Below the pieces are notes generated by a model. It saw only the letters and a list, made by a program, of their open reading frames with translations, was not told where the DNA came from and searched no databases. The position numbers were made by a program, and so were the translations under genes. A stretch of DNA of 64,000 bases from positions 62,001-126,000 of the forward strand of contig JACRDP010000025.1 in assembly GCA_016212855.1 (NCBI GenBank), in the 5' to 3' direction. This document shows positions 26,526 through 34,780 of the stretch, one piece after another. Every line of letters begins with the position of its first letter. Within the stretch, counting starts at the first letter, position 1. The DNA is from Elusimicrobiota bacterium (GTDB taxonomy: Bacteria > Elusimicrobiota > Elusimicrobia > UBA1565 > UBA9628).

Positions 26526-26529
26526 GCAT

Positions 26530-27279
26530 ATGACCGTGAAAGCCAAGCGCGCGCGCCTCGACATCCTCCTCGTCGAGCGCGGCCTGTTCGAGACGCGGAC
26601 CAAGGCCCAGGCGGCCTTGATGGCGGGCCTCGTGCTCGTCGACGGCAAGCCCGCCGGCAAGGCGGGCGACATGACCGCGGAGGACGCCGAACTGTCGCTG
26701 AAGTCCGATCCGTGCCCCTACGTCTCGCGCGGCGGCCTCAAGTTGAAAGCCGCTCTCGACGCGTTCCGGATTCAAGTGGAAGGCCGGACGTGCCTGGATG
26801 TCGGCGCCTCCACCGGCGGCTTCACGGACTGCCTGCTCCAAGCCGGCGCCGTGAAGGTGTACTCGATCGACGTGGGCACCGCCCAGCTCGCCGACAAGTT
26901 GAAAAAAGACTCGCGCGTCGTCAGCCGCGAGAACACGCACGCCCGGCTGATCAAGCCCGACTGGTTCGACCCGCGTCCGGACCTGGCGGTGATGGACGTC
27001 TCCTTCATCTCCTCGGCCCAGGTGATGCCATTCGTCGTTCCCTGCCTGGCGCGGCCCTTCGATTTCGTCGTGCTGGTCAAGCCGCAGTTCGAGGTCGGCC
27101 CCAAGCTCGCGCCCAAAGGCGTCGTGCGCGACCCAGCGGTCCGGCTCCAGGCGGTGGAAAAAATACGCGCTGCGGCGCGGGAATTGGGCCTGGCGGAGGC
27201 CGGCCTGCTGGAGTGCCCGGTGGCCGGCCCCAAGGGCAACCGTGAGTTCCTGCTCCGTCTGACGCCGGAACTGATCTGA
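26530..27279 (+). CDS. tlyA: TlyA-family rRNA (cytidine-2'-O)-methyltransferase
   Basis: 249 residues. An S4 domain (residues 5-65, R-L-D-I-L-L-V-E-R-G) precedes an FtsJ-like methyltransferase whose SAM motif is L-D-V-G-A-S-T-G-G-F-T-D near residue 93. The conserved Y-V-S-R-G-G-x-K-L near 65 and K-P-Q-F-E near 183 complete the TlyA pattern. The family methylates 16S and/or 23S rRNA at cytidine 2'-O, the modification that sensitises ribosomes to capreomycin in mycobacteria; older annotation calls it haemolysin A. Confidence 0.9.
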   Translation: MTVKAKRARLDILLVERGLFETRTKAQAALMAGLVLVDGKPAGKAGDMTAEDAELSLKSDPCPYVSRGGLKLKAALDAFRIQVEGRTCLDVGASTGGFTDCLLQAGAVKVYSIDVGTAQLADKLKKDSRVVSRENTHARLIKPDWFDPRPDLAVMDVSFISSAQVMPFVVPCLARPFDFVVLVKPQFEVGPKLAPKGVVRDPAVRLQAVEKIRAAARELGLAEAGLLECPVAGPKGNREFLLRLTPELI

Positions 27280-27329
27280 CACGACATAGAATAGATCGGC
27301 TATGTCTCGGTTTGAGTCCGGACATGATC

Positions 27330-27403
27330 CGGAGACAGGTTTATCTCAAGATAAAACTGTCTCCGAATATTCCCAAGCCCATACTCCAGAAGTCCGGGAA
27401 CAT
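27330..27403 (+). repeat. Intergenic repeat element, copy 2, with a 16-bp hairpin (upstream of the response regulator)
   Basis: TTTATCTCAAGATAAAACTG and CTCC (27340-27364), then AAGTCCGGGAACAT at 27390-27403, match copy 1 at 9886-9947. In this copy the first block extends leftward into a stem: 27330-27345 pairs with 27350-27365 around a TCAA loop, with one mismatch in 16 pairs. No T-run follows, so it is not a typical terminator for tlyA. The element ends 14 bases before the -10 of the response regulator. Confidence 0.65.
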
Positions 27404-27413
27404 GAAACCGATT

Positions 27414-27422
27414 TGCTAGAGT
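27414..27422 (+). promoter_or_regulatory. Extended -10 promoter of the response regulator
   Basis: TGC followed by TAGAGT (27417-27422) reads as an extended -10 and ends seven bases before the ATG at 27430. Confidence 0.45.
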
Positions 27423-27429
27423 CGAAACG

Positions 27430-27978
27430 ATGAAGGTTCTGATCGCGGAGGACGACCGCACCAGCCGCGCGCTCCTGCAGGGCTCGCTGCTGAAGCTCGG
27501 CTATGAGGTCGTCGAGGCCGTCGACGGCGCCTCGGCCTGGAACGCGCTGGGCATGACCAGCGCGCGCATCGTCGTCAGCGACTGGGTCATGCCCGACACC
27601 GACGGCCTGGAGCTGTGCCGCCGCGTGCGCGCCCGCAAGGACGCGCCTTACGTCTACTTCATTCTGCTGAGCGGCAAGCGGATCGGAGCGGACCACTACG
27701 CCGAGGCGATGGACGAGGGCGTCGACGACTTTTTGACGAAGCCGCTCGACGTCGACGCGCTGCGCATACGCCTGCGCGTGGCCGAACGCATCGTCCAGCT
27801 GACCGAGCGGGTGCGCTCGCTCGAGGGCATTTTGCCCATGTGCGCCTACTGCCGGCGGATTCGAGACGAGCGCGGAAGCTACCAAAGCCTGGAGGAGTTC
27901 GTCTCGGCCAAGACTCCGGCCCAATTCTCCCACGGTGTATGCCCGGAATGCGTCAAAATCCACTTCCCGGACGCCTAA
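27430..27978 (+). CDS. Response regulator with receiver domain and four-Cys C-terminal segment
   Basis: 182 residues. The receiver domain (1-120) has the acidic pair E-D-D near residue 8, phospho-acceptor Asp in V-S-D-W-V-M-P near 53, and the invariant Lys in L-T-K-P near 104. After a short coiled coil comes a tail with L-P-M-C-A-Y-C-R-R-I-R-D near 137 and H-G-V-C-P-E-C near 170. This C-x2-C ... C-x2-C tail is widespread after receiver and GAF/PAS domains; its function is not known and it may bind zinc. No DNA-binding domain and no kinase gene adjoin it. Confidence 0.85.
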   Translation: MKVLIAEDDRTSRALLQGSLLKLGYEVVEAVDGASAWNALGMTSARIVVSDWVMPDTDGLELCRRVRARKDAPYVYFILLSGKRIGADHYAEAMDEGVDDFLTKPLDVDALRIRLRVAERIVQLTERVRSLEGILPMCAYCRRIRDERGSYQSLEEFVSAKTPAQFSHGVCPECVKIHFPDA

Positions 27979-27998
27979 TCCCTGTAACTCAGACGACA

Positions 27999-28027
27999 TT
28001 GACGGCCTCGGGGACCCCTGTTACAAT
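27999..28027 (+). promoter_or_regulatory. Promoter TTGACG-N17-TACAAT of the 28-33 kb glycan operon
   Basis: Near-consensus -35 TTGACG (27999-28004) and -10 TACAAT (28022-28027) have optimal 17-base spacing. The -10 ends seven bases before ATG 28035 and overlaps the alternative ATG 28026, so the former is the start. Confidence 0.75.
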
Positions 28028-28034
28028 GGGGAAG

Positions 28035-29525
28035 ATGCGCGTCTGCCTCATCACGCCTCCTTCTATATTCCTATTAGATGAACGGGTCTTCATGACCTTG
28101 GGCATCCTGCGGGTGGCCGCCGCCTTGGAGGGCGCCGGCCACGAAGTCGAGATGCTCGATCTGTCGGGCATCGAGAACTATGAGGAAGTCATCAAGCTCC
28201 ACGCGAAGACCAGCCGCGCCGACATCTACGGCCTGACCGCGACGACGCCCCAGATGCCGGCCGCGTTCCGCGTGACCCAGGCGCTGCGCCTGGCGAAGCC
28301 GGAGGCGAAGATCATCCTCGGCGGACCGCACATCACCTTGATCAACGCCGCGTATAAAGGCGAGCTCTCGCGCAAAACGCCGGGCCGCGCCGCGAAGGCG
28401 ATGGAGAAGATGCTCGCGACCTACGACGTGCTGGTCCCGGGCGACGGCGAGGAGGCCGTGTTCGAGGCGCTCAAGCCGGACGCGCCCAAGATCGTCGACG
28501 GCGACGACCCCAAGACCGCGCTGTTCCTGACCAACCAGAAGCTCAACGATCTCCCCTTTCCCGCGCGCCATCTCGTGGATGCGAGGAGCTACCACTACTC
28601 GATCGACAACGTGCCCGCGATGAGCCTCATCGCGCAGCTCGGCTGTCCGTTCGCCTGCGGCTTCTGCGGCGGGCGCGAGTCGCCGATGCTGCGGCGCGTG
28701 CGCACGCGCAGCACGGAGAACGTGGTCAAGGAGATCGCGCACCTCCACGACACCTACGGGACCAAGGGCTTCATGCTTTACGACGACGAACTCAACGTCA
28801 ACCCGAAGATGGTCGAGCTGATGCACGCGATCGCCGACGAGCAGGAGAAGCGCGGCGTCGAGTGGCGCCTGCGCGGCTTCATCAAGTCTCAACTCTTCAA
28901 CGACGCCCAGGCCGAGGCCATGTACCGCGCGGGTTTCCGCTGGATCCTGACCGGCTTCGAGTCCGGGTCCCCCCGTATTCTGCAGAACATCAACAAGCGC
29001 GCGACCCGCGACGAGAACACGCGCTGTGTGGAGATCGCCAAGCGCCACGGCCTGAAGGTCAAGGCCCTGATGTCCATCGGCCACCCCGGCGAGTCCGAGC
29101 AGACCATACTCGAGACGCGCGACTGGCTGCTCGAGACCAAGCCCGACGACTTCGACGTCACGATCATCACGACTTACCCCGGCACGCCCTACTACGACCG
29201 CGCGGTGCAGCACCCGACGATGAAGAACGTCTGGGTGTACACGTACGAGGAGACCGGCGACCGGCTCTACGGCTACGAGGTCGACTACACCATGGTCGCC
29301 GACTACTACAAGGGCGACCCCGACGGCGGCTACAAGGCCTACGTCTACACCGACCATCTGAGCGCGGCCAAGCTGGTGTCCTTGCGCGACCAGGTGGAGC
29401 GCGACGTGCGCAAGACCCTGAACATCCCCTTCAACGCGGGCCGCCCGGCGCAGCGCTTCGAGCACTCGATGGGCCAGCTGCCGCCGAACATACTCCGAGC
29501 CACCGCCGCCGCGGAGTCGAAGTGA
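28035..29525 (+). CDS. B12-binding-domain radical SAM enzyme
   Basis: 496 residues. An N-terminal cobalamin-binding-like Rossmann domain (1-150; L-I-T-P-P near 5, I-I-L-G-G-P-H near 96) is followed by a radical SAM domain with C204-x3-C208-x2-C211 in G-C-P-F-A-C-G-F-C. A G-F-E-S-G-S motif near 311 is typical of the B12/radical SAM group. Family members do methylations, ring contractions and other difficult chemistry on lipids, sugars or antibiotics; the substrate here is unknown. It is first in an operon with a glycosyltransferase, a CMP-sugar-synthetase-like protein and an O-antigen ligase-like protein, which suggests a glycan or lipid role. Confidence 0.85.
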   Translation: MRVCLITPPSIFLLDERVFMTLGILRVAAALEGAGHEVEMLDLSGIENYEEVIKLHAKTSRADIYGLTATTPQMPAAFRVTQALRLAKPEAKIILGGPHITLINAAYKGELSRKTPGRAAKAMEKMLATYDVLVPGDGEEAVFEALKPDAPKIVDGDDPKTALFLTNQKLNDLPFPARHLVDARSYHYSIDNVPAMSLIAQLGCPFACGFCGGRESPMLRRVRTRSTENVVKEIAHLHDTYGTKGFMLYDDELNVNPKMVELMHAIADEQEKRGVEWRLRGFIKSQLFNDAQAEAMYRAGFRWILTGFESGSPRILQNINKRATRDENTRCVEIAKRHGLKVKALMSIGHPGESEQTILETRDWLLETKPDDFDVTIITTYPGTPYYDRAVQHPTMKNVWVYTYEETGDRLYGYEVDYTMVADYYKGDPDGGYKAYVYTDHLSAAKLVSLRDQVERDVRKTLNIPFNAGRPAQRFEHSMGQLPPNILRATAAAESK

Positions 29526-30538
29526 GGATCCTCCTGATTCCCGACGCCACCTCCCCCAACGGGGAAGACGCGTTCTGCCGCGAGATCGCCAAGCGCGCCC
29601 CGGCGCGCGGCCATTGCGCGACGATGCAGATGGTCCCCAACGGACCGGCCGAGGCCGCCGCCGAGCTTCTCACCTCGCAGGGCTTCGCTTCGAACGCAGA
29701 CGTCGTCGTCGTCAACAGCCTGCAGCCCGCGGCCCTGCTCGCCGCGAAGGCCGCGGGTGTGCCGAAGATCCTGCGCCTCATCGAGTCCTACGCCGGCGCC
29801 TCGCCCGACTCGCTCGGCGAGGTCAAGCGCCTGGCCGTCGCCGCCGACCTGATGCTCGTCCCCAGCCGCCACCTCGCCGGGATCGTCGCCGCCTGGGGCG
29901 TGTCCGAGGCGAAGCTGCGCGTGATCCCGTACGCGTACGACCAGATCTTCGCCCAGCAGATCGCGCTCGTGACCGTGCGCGCCTCGCGCGCGCGCGGCTT
30001 CACCCTCGTCACCGCCGGCGTCGTCGACGCCGCCTCGCTGCCGGGTTTCGAAACGATCTTATCCGCGGTCTCGCGTCTGCGCATGGACGTGCACGTCACC
30101 GTGATCGGCGACGGCCCGGCCTTGCCCGCGCTCAAAGAACGAGCGCAGGCGCTGCTCCTCGGTGAACGAGTTACGTTTCTAGGAGAATTGCCGCACCCGA
30201 AGAAGATGGAGTACTTCCGCTCGGCGAAGGCTTTCGTCGAGCCGACGGGCCGCCAGGGCTTCCCCTCGCTCGCGCTGCACGCCCTGTCGGAGGGCTGCCC
30301 GGTCATCGGCGCGCGCGCCGGCGCCCTGCCCGAGTTCATCCACGACGGCGAGAACGGCCTGCTCTACACCCCGGGCGACCCGCAGGCTCTCGCCGAGCAC
30401 ATCATCACCTTGAACACGACGCCGGGGCTGTCTTTGCGCCTGATCGCCGAGGGCGTGCGCACCGTCGAGCGCCACTCCTGGGACGCCACGGTCGCCGCCG
30501 CCCTTGACGCCGTGGAAGCGCTCGAGGTCAAGGCCTGA
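29522..30538 (+). CDS. Glycosyltransferase, GT4-like
   Basis: 338 residues from the GTG at 29522, whose GTGA overlaps the preceding stop. The N-terminal half is a degenerate GT-B acceptor domain; the C-terminal half has the GT4 donor-site pattern: V-I-G-D-G-P near residue 196, V-T-F-L-G-E-L near 219, G-F-P-S-L-A-L-H-A-L-S-E-G-C-P-V-I near 248, and the acceptor-side E-x7-E region reduced to a modified form. It probably adds a sugar from an NDP donor during surface-glycan assembly at the inner membrane's cytoplasmic face. Confidence 0.85.
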   Translation: MRILLIPDATSPNGEDAFCREIAKRAPARGHCATMQMVPNGPAEAAAELLTSQGFASNADVVVVNSLQPAALLAAKAAGVPKILRLIESYAGASPDSLGEVKRLAVAADLMLVPSRHLAGIVAAWGVSEAKLRVIPYAYDQIFAQQIALVTVRASRARGFTLVTAGVVDAASLPGFETILSAVSRLRMDVHVTVIGDGPALPALKERAQALLLGERVTFLGELPHPKKMEYFRSAKAFVEPTGRQGFPSLALHALSEGCPVIGARAGALPEFIHDGENGLLYTPGDPQALAEHIITLNTTPGLSLRLIAEGVRTVERHSWDATVAAALDAVEALEVKA

Positions 30539-30539
30539 T

Positions 30540-31301
30540 ATGATCTGCGCGCTTCTCGTCGATCCCGACGACAGCATCGACTACCCCGGCAACGGCGCCG
30601 AGGTGATGGGCCGGCCGCTGGCCGCCTATCCGCTGCTCGCCGCCAAGGGCTCCGAGCACGCGCGGCGCATGTACGCGCAGACGAACTCCGAGCCCGTGCG
30701 CCGCGTCGCCGCCCAGTTCGGCGCGATCCCGCTCGATCCGCCGCCCGCGCGCGCCGACGGCACCCGCCCCACCGACGCGGTGCGCGTGCGCGTCGGCTAC
30801 CGCCAGATCGTCGAGGACCTCAAGGCCGAGAAGGGCGAACTCGAGTTGCTCGTCCTGCTCTTCGCCAACACCGGCGCGGTCGCCACGCCCTCGATCGACG
30901 CGGGCGTCCAGGCCCTGCTCGACGACGCCTCACTGGATTCCGCCGCCACGGTGTCTCCTTATGATCGCTGGAATCCGCGGCGCGCGTTTCGCGAGGACAA
31001 GGGCGGGCGCCTGGTCCCGTACGCCGAGTGCCTCCCCGAGGCCGGCACGCCCTGGTTCCCCGACTGGGGCGCCGCGGTCCTGCGCCCGCGCGTGCTCGAG
31101 ACGATGAACGCCGACTCGCCCGACCTGTCCTGGCTCGGAACCAAGATCATGCCCCTCAAGCAGGCCGGCGGCGGCCCCGTCGACTACCAGTGGCAGGTCC
31201 CCAAGATGGAATACTGGCTCAAGAAGCAGGGCGTGCGCGACTCGCCGCGCCCCGAGCCGATGCCCAAGCTCGCCCCCGCGCCGAAGCCCGACCGCCGTTG
31301 A
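30540..31301 (+). CDS. Acylneuraminate cytidylyltransferase-like (NeuA-type) protein
   Basis: 253 residues from the ATG at 30540, two bases after the glycosyltransferase stop. The pattern G-R-P-L-A-A-Y-P near residue 23, then Q-T-N-S-E-P-V-R-R-V-A-A-Q-F-G near 43 and R-P-T-D-A-V near 75, follows the CMP-NeuAc/CMP-Kdo synthetase family. The usual N-terminal R-x-G-S-K nucleotide-binding loop is replaced by D-P-D-D-S-I, so it may be divergent or altered in activity. It would activate an acidic sugar with CTP. The next gene overlaps its stop by one base. Confidence 0.65.
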   Translation: MICALLVDPDDSIDYPGNGAEVMGRPLAAYPLLAAKGSEHARRMYAQTNSEPVRRVAAQFGAIPLDPPPARADGTRPTDAVRVRVGYRQIVEDLKAEKGELELLVLLFANTGAVATPSIDAGVQALLDDASLDSAATVSPYDRWNPRRAFREDKGGRLVPYAECLPEAGTPWFPDWGAAVLRPRVLETMNADSPDLSWLGTKIMPLKQAGGGPVDYQWQVPKMEYWLKKQGVRDSPRPEPMPKLAPAPKPDRR

Positions 31302-32941
31302 TGGGCGCGGTCCCCCGGCTTTTCGCGTTTTGCATCCTCCTCGGCGGCCTGCGCGAGCCCCTGTGGTTCGCGGCGGCCGCCGCGGCCGTCTGGGCCGCGG
31401 TCTGGACGAGCCGCCCCGCCTTGGGCCCGGCGATCAACTGGCTTCCTTGGCTCGGCTGGGCTGGAGTGTCCGCGCTCGTCTCGAGCCAGCCTCTCGCGGC
31501 TTTGCCTCCGCTCGCGCGCTGGTCGACCGCGCTCGCCTGCGCCTCGCTCGCCGCGTCCTGGAAGCCGAAGGAGCGCGAGGACTGGCTGCGGGCCTTCCTG
31601 ATCGCCGCGGCCGGCGCCGCAGTCGCCGCGCTCGCCACGGGCGCCGGACGCGGCTGGGCCAACAACATGACCGGGGTGCTTCCGCCGTACTCCAACTACA
31701 CGGCCTTCGTGCTGACCGGCGCGGCGGCCGCGGCGGCCGCGTGGCTGCTCCATCCGCGCGGACCGAAAGGGCGCGAACGCGCCGCCGCGATCGCTCTCCT
31801 CGCGCTGTGCGTCGCGTCTCTGTTCCTTCTGCGCTCTCGCGGCGCGTGGCTCGGGATCGGCGCGGCCGCGTTCGTCTGGACGGTGCGGCACCGGCGCCCG
31901 CGCGAGAGCCTCGCGCTCGCCCTGTTCGCCGTCTTCATGGGCGCCGCGCTGACCACACAGCTCATGCCCGCGTCCTGGGAAAACGCCCTGCTCAAAAAAT
32001 ACCGCGCGCACGCCGAAGCGCGTCCCCGCATCTGGCGGGCGGCCGCCGCGATCGCCTCGGACTCGCCGTGGCTCGGCGTCGGACCGGGCAACTTCGGGGC
32101 CGGCTTCCGCCGGCGGCCCGTCCCGTTCGAGGACGGAGCCGCGCGCTGGTCCATGAGCACGGATTACTCGCACGGCGAGGCTCAGCAGGCGGCGGCCGAG
32201 ACCGGCTGGGCCGGACTCGCGCTGTGGCTGCTGGGCGCCGGGGTCGCGCTGGGCGCCATGCTCCGCAAGGCCGGCGACGATCCCGTCCGGGAAGCCGCCG
32301 CGCTCGCCGCGGCGGCGCTGAGCGCCCATCTGCTCGTCGACAACATGCTGCAGATTCCCGCCCTCGCCGCGCTGTGGCTGACCGCGCTGGCCTTGGCCGC
32401 GCCGCCGCCCGGCGCCATAGAGCGCTGGCCGCGCGTCGCGATCGTCGCGGCGGGGCTGCTCGCGCTGGTCTCATGGATTCCGAAAACACTCGCCGCCTCG
32501 AGCCCCGCGCGAGCCGCCGTCCTGTTCCCAGACGATCCCGGTCCGCGCGAAGACCTCGCCTACGCCGCTGCTCGGGCGCACGATGCTTCTTCGGCCTTCA
32601 AAAACTTCGGAGAGGCCGCCCGCCTCGCCCCCTATAACGCGATCTATCGCTGGCGCCTGGCCCAGTTCTCCGGCGCGATCGACAGATGGAACGACGCTGA
32701 GTTCTTCATCGCGCGAGCGATCGAACTCGAGCCGGGCTTCATGCGCGCGCGCCTTCTGCGCGTCGAGGCGCTGGTCCATCTCGGGAAAAAGAAGGAAGCC
32801 CGCGCCGAGCTCGACGAGTTCCGGCGCCTGCGCGACACGCGCGTGAACCCGGGAATTCACTCCGGATACGACGCGACCGTCTGGGAATTCGGCTCGGATG
32901 AGTACGAGCGCGCGGTCAGCGTTGCTTCAGGTAGAAAGTGA
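31301..32941 (+). CDS. O-antigen ligase/polymerase-like membrane protein with TPR tail
   Basis: 546 residues. About ten to twelve membrane spans fill residues 1-395. The Wzy_C/WaaL-type region contains the periplasmic-loop pattern G-V-G-P-G-N-F near residue 262 and Y-S-H-G-E-A-Q-Q-A-A-A-E-T-G near 287, where the conserved His of this family lies. A C-terminal tail of about 130 residues has two or three TPR-like helical repeats (R-L-A-P-Y-N-A-I-Y-R-W-R; I-E-L-E-P-G-F). This layout is common in O-antigen ligases and in PglL-like protein O-glycosyltransferases. It transfers or polymerises lipid-linked glycan outside the inner membrane. The end overlaps the convergent SIS gene by 26 bases. Confidence 0.8.
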   Translation: MGAVPRLFAFCILLGGLREPLWFAAAAAAVWAAVWTSRPALGPAINWLPWLGWAGVSALVSSQPLAALPPLARWSTALACASLAASWKPKEREDWLRAFLIAAAGAAVAALATGAGRGWANNMTGVLPPYSNYTAFVLTGAAAAAAAWLLHPRGPKGRERAAAIALLALCVASLFLLRSRGAWLGIGAAAFVWTVRHRRPRESLALALFAVFMGAALTTQLMPASWENALLKKYRAHAEARPRIWRAAAAIASDSPWLGVGPGNFGAGFRRRPVPFEDGAARWSMSTDYSHGEAQQAAAETGWAGLALWLLGAGVALGAMLRKAGDDPVREAAALAAAALSAHLLVDNMLQIPALAALWLTALALAAPPPGAIERWPRVAIVAAGLLALVSWIPKTLAASSPARAAVLFPDDPGPREDLAYAAARAHDASSAFKNFGEAARLAPYNAIYRWRLAQFSGAIDRWNDAEFFIARAIELEPGFMRARLLRVEALVHLGKKKEARAELDEFRRLRDTRVNPGIHSGYDATVWEFGSDEYERAVSVASGRK

Positions 32942-33533
32942 GGATGTGCGCGACGGCCATGTGCAGATCCTCGATCACGCCGTACTGATCGCTGGGGATC
33001 AGCAAAATCTCGTCGGACAGCGCCTTCAGCTTGCCGCCGTCGAAGCCGAGCAGGGACACGACGCGCGCGCCGCGCTTGCGGGCGAGCTTGGCGGCGGCGA
33101 CGAGGTTCGCGGAGTTTCCGCTGCCGGAAATCAGCAGGACGACGTCGTCCTTCGCGACGACGTTCTCGAGCTGGCGCGAAAACGTCTCGTCGAAGGACAG
33201 ATCGTTGCCGATCGCGGTCATGTATGCGGTGTTGTCGGAGAGCGACACGCATTTCAGGCGCTTCGCGCCGGCCTTCGCCGCGGTCTTGCCGAAGTCGCAG
33301 CCGACGTGGGCCGCGCTCGCCGCCGAGCCGCCGTTGCCGCACACCCAGATGAAGCGCCCCGCGGCCTGCGCGCGCTCGACGACGGCGGCGACGCGCGCCA
33401 GCGCGTCGACATCCAGGCGCTCCCACTGCTCGATCGTGCGCGCGCGGTACCAGCTCGCGAAGGCGGCGACGCCGAGCCCTCCGGGTCCGGTGACGTGGGT
33501 GGCGCCGGGCTTGGTTCCGCGGATTTTCTTCAT
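32916..33533 (-). CDS. gmhA: SIS-domain phosphosugar isomerase, GmhA-like
   Basis: 205 residues from the ATG at 33533; the in-frame ATG at 33542 overlaps the -10 TAAAAT (33541-33546), which ends seven bases before 33533. SIS motifs: C-G-N-G-G-S-A-A-S-A-A-H near residue 65, S-G-S-G-N-S-A-N near 137, and E-D-L-H-M-A-V-A-H near 189, all close to GmhA (sedoheptulose-7-phosphate isomerase). GmhA begins heptose synthesis for lipopolysaccharide. Compare the transketolase halves and the kinase-cytidylyltransferase fusion further along. DiaA-like SIS proteins are an alternative. Confidence 0.82.
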   Translation of the reverse strand: MKKIRGTKPGATHVTGPGGLGVAAFASWYRARTIEQWERLDVDALARVAAVVERAQAAGRFIWVCGNGGSAASAAHVGCDFGKTAAKAGAKRLKCVSLSDNTAYMTAIGNDLSFDETFSRQLENVVAKDDVVLLISGSGNSANLVAAAKLARKRGARVVSLLGFDGGKLKALSDEILLIPSDQYGVIEDLHMAVAHILTFYLKQR

Positions 33534-33538
33534 CGCGT

Positions 33539-34726
33539 TCATTTTACACGATCACAGACGTGCGCGGCGAACGGCATCGCGCACGTGAAGCCCGGCGACA
33601 CCGCGTTCAGCACGTGCAGGGACTTGTCGTCGCCCTCGAGAAGAAAGTCCATCACGAGCGTTTTCTTCTCGATGTCGATCAACTGCGCGCGAATGCCGGG
33701 CTTGCCCCACCTCTGATAATTCGAGCTCTCGATGCCGTCCGCCAGCTTCGCCGCCATGGTCGTCATGACTTGTTTTGAATTCTTCCTGATCTCTTCCCAG
33801 GCCAGGCGCCGGAAGTCGAACCCCGACCCCAGCAGCAGGCCCGCCTGACGCCAGGCGATCTCGGCCGCTTCCGCCGCCGAGAATCCGGCCAGGCCTCCGT
33901 AGTTCTCGCGCCACAACGCCGGGATCGCGGTCGGCCCGAGCTTCGCGCGTCCGTCCGCGGTCACGGTCACGTGCACGCCCAAGAACGGATTGCGGATGTC
34001 GGGCACCGGGTAGATGTGCGCGCGGAACGCGCCCGCGGGCTCATCGGAATAAAGGTACAGCCCCTTGAACGGCAGGATGCGGTACTTCTGCGAGAAGCCG
34101 AAATCTCGCGCCACGCGGTCGGCGTACAAACCGGCCGCGTTGACGACGCAGCCGGCCTCGATGTCGCCCTCTCCGGTGCGGACGATCTTGCCGGATCGCG
34201 ATAGATAGGGAGTGCTCCAAAGCAGTTCGATGCCCTCGTGCGCCGCGTCCGCCGCAAGCGCCGCGACGCACTGGGCCGGATCGACGACCGCCGTCGAGCG
34301 TGAAAAGAGGGCCCGGCTCAAGGTTTTGGCCCGCGGCTCGATCTCTCGCGCCTGCTTCTCGTCGACGAGTTCCACCGGCACGCCGTTGATACGGCCCCGC
34401 TTGATCAACTCGTCGAGAACCGGCAGGTCCGCGGGCCGGGATGCCACCACCAGCTTCCCGCAGGCGCGCAACGGCAGCCCCCGCGAGCGGCAGTACTCGG
34501 TCCAGGCCAGGTTTCCGGCCCGGGTGAAGCGAGCCTTGAGGCTGTCGGCGGTGTAATAGAAGCCGGCGTGAAGAACCCCGCTGTTGCGTCCGCTGGCGTG
34601 CCGGGACGGACCGTCTTCCTTGTCGAGAAGAACGACAGCCGCCTTCGGATGACGCCGCCGGAGCTCGCGCGCGATCGAAAGCCCGACCACGCCGCCGCCC
34701 ACCACCAGGAAATCGCAGGTCCGCAC
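33539..34726 (-). CDS. lhgO: L-2-hydroxyglutarate oxidase/dehydrogenase-like flavoprotein
   Basis: 395 residues with a GTG start. An FAD-binding Rossmann motif V-V-G-G-G-V-V-G-L-S near residue 8 is followed by H-A-S-G-R-N-S-G-V-L-H-A-G near 43, the signature of LhgO/L2HGDH, and N-A-A-G-L-Y-A-D near 196. The enzyme oxidises L-2-hydroxyglutarate to 2-oxoglutarate, usually feeding electrons to the quinone pool. Two 2-oxoglutarate oxygenase-like genes occur in this window, but a link is speculative. A TAGAAT -10 (34733-34738) ends six bases before the GTG. Confidence 0.88.
   Translation of the reverse strand: MRTCDFLVVGGGVVGLSIARELRRRHPKAAVVLLDKEDGPSRHASGRNSGVLHAGFYYTADSLKARFTRAGNLAWTEYCRSRGLPLRACGKLVVASRPADLPVLDELIKRGRINGVPVELVDEKQAREIEPRAKTLSRALFSRSTAVVDPAQCVAALAADAAHEGIELLWSTPYLSRSGKIVRTGEGDIEAGCVVNAAGLYADRVARDFGFSQKYRILPFKGLYLYSDEPAGAFRAHIYPVPDIRNPFLGVHVTVTADGRAKLGPTAIPALWRENYGGLAGFSAAEAAEIAWRQAGLLLGSGFDFRRLAWEEIRKNSKQVMTTMAAKLADGIESSNYQRWGKPGIRAQLIDIEKKTLVMDFLLEGDDKSLHVLNAVSPGFTCAMPFAAHVCDRVK
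33541..33546 (-). promoter_or_regulatory. -10 TAAAAT, leaderless promoter of the gmhA-like gene
   Basis: TAAAAT on the minus strand lies at the very end of the lhgO-like gene and ends seven bases before the ATG at 33533. Confidence 0.5.
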
Positions 34727-34732
34727 GGCGAC

Positions 34733-34738
34733 ATTCTA
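34733..34738 (-). promoter_or_regulatory. -10 TAGAAT, leaderless promoter of the lhgO-like gene
   Basis: TAGAAT on the minus strand ends six bases before the GTG at 34726. Confidence 0.5.
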
Positions 34739-34780
34739 CCTCCTTTGCGACGGCATGTTCGTTGCATGTCATTATCCTCC

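Noticed and set aside
27330-27365. Rho-independent terminator of tlyA
   Set aside because: The hairpin is strong but followed by GAATATTCCC rather than a T-run, and it is part of an element repeated upstream of another gene.
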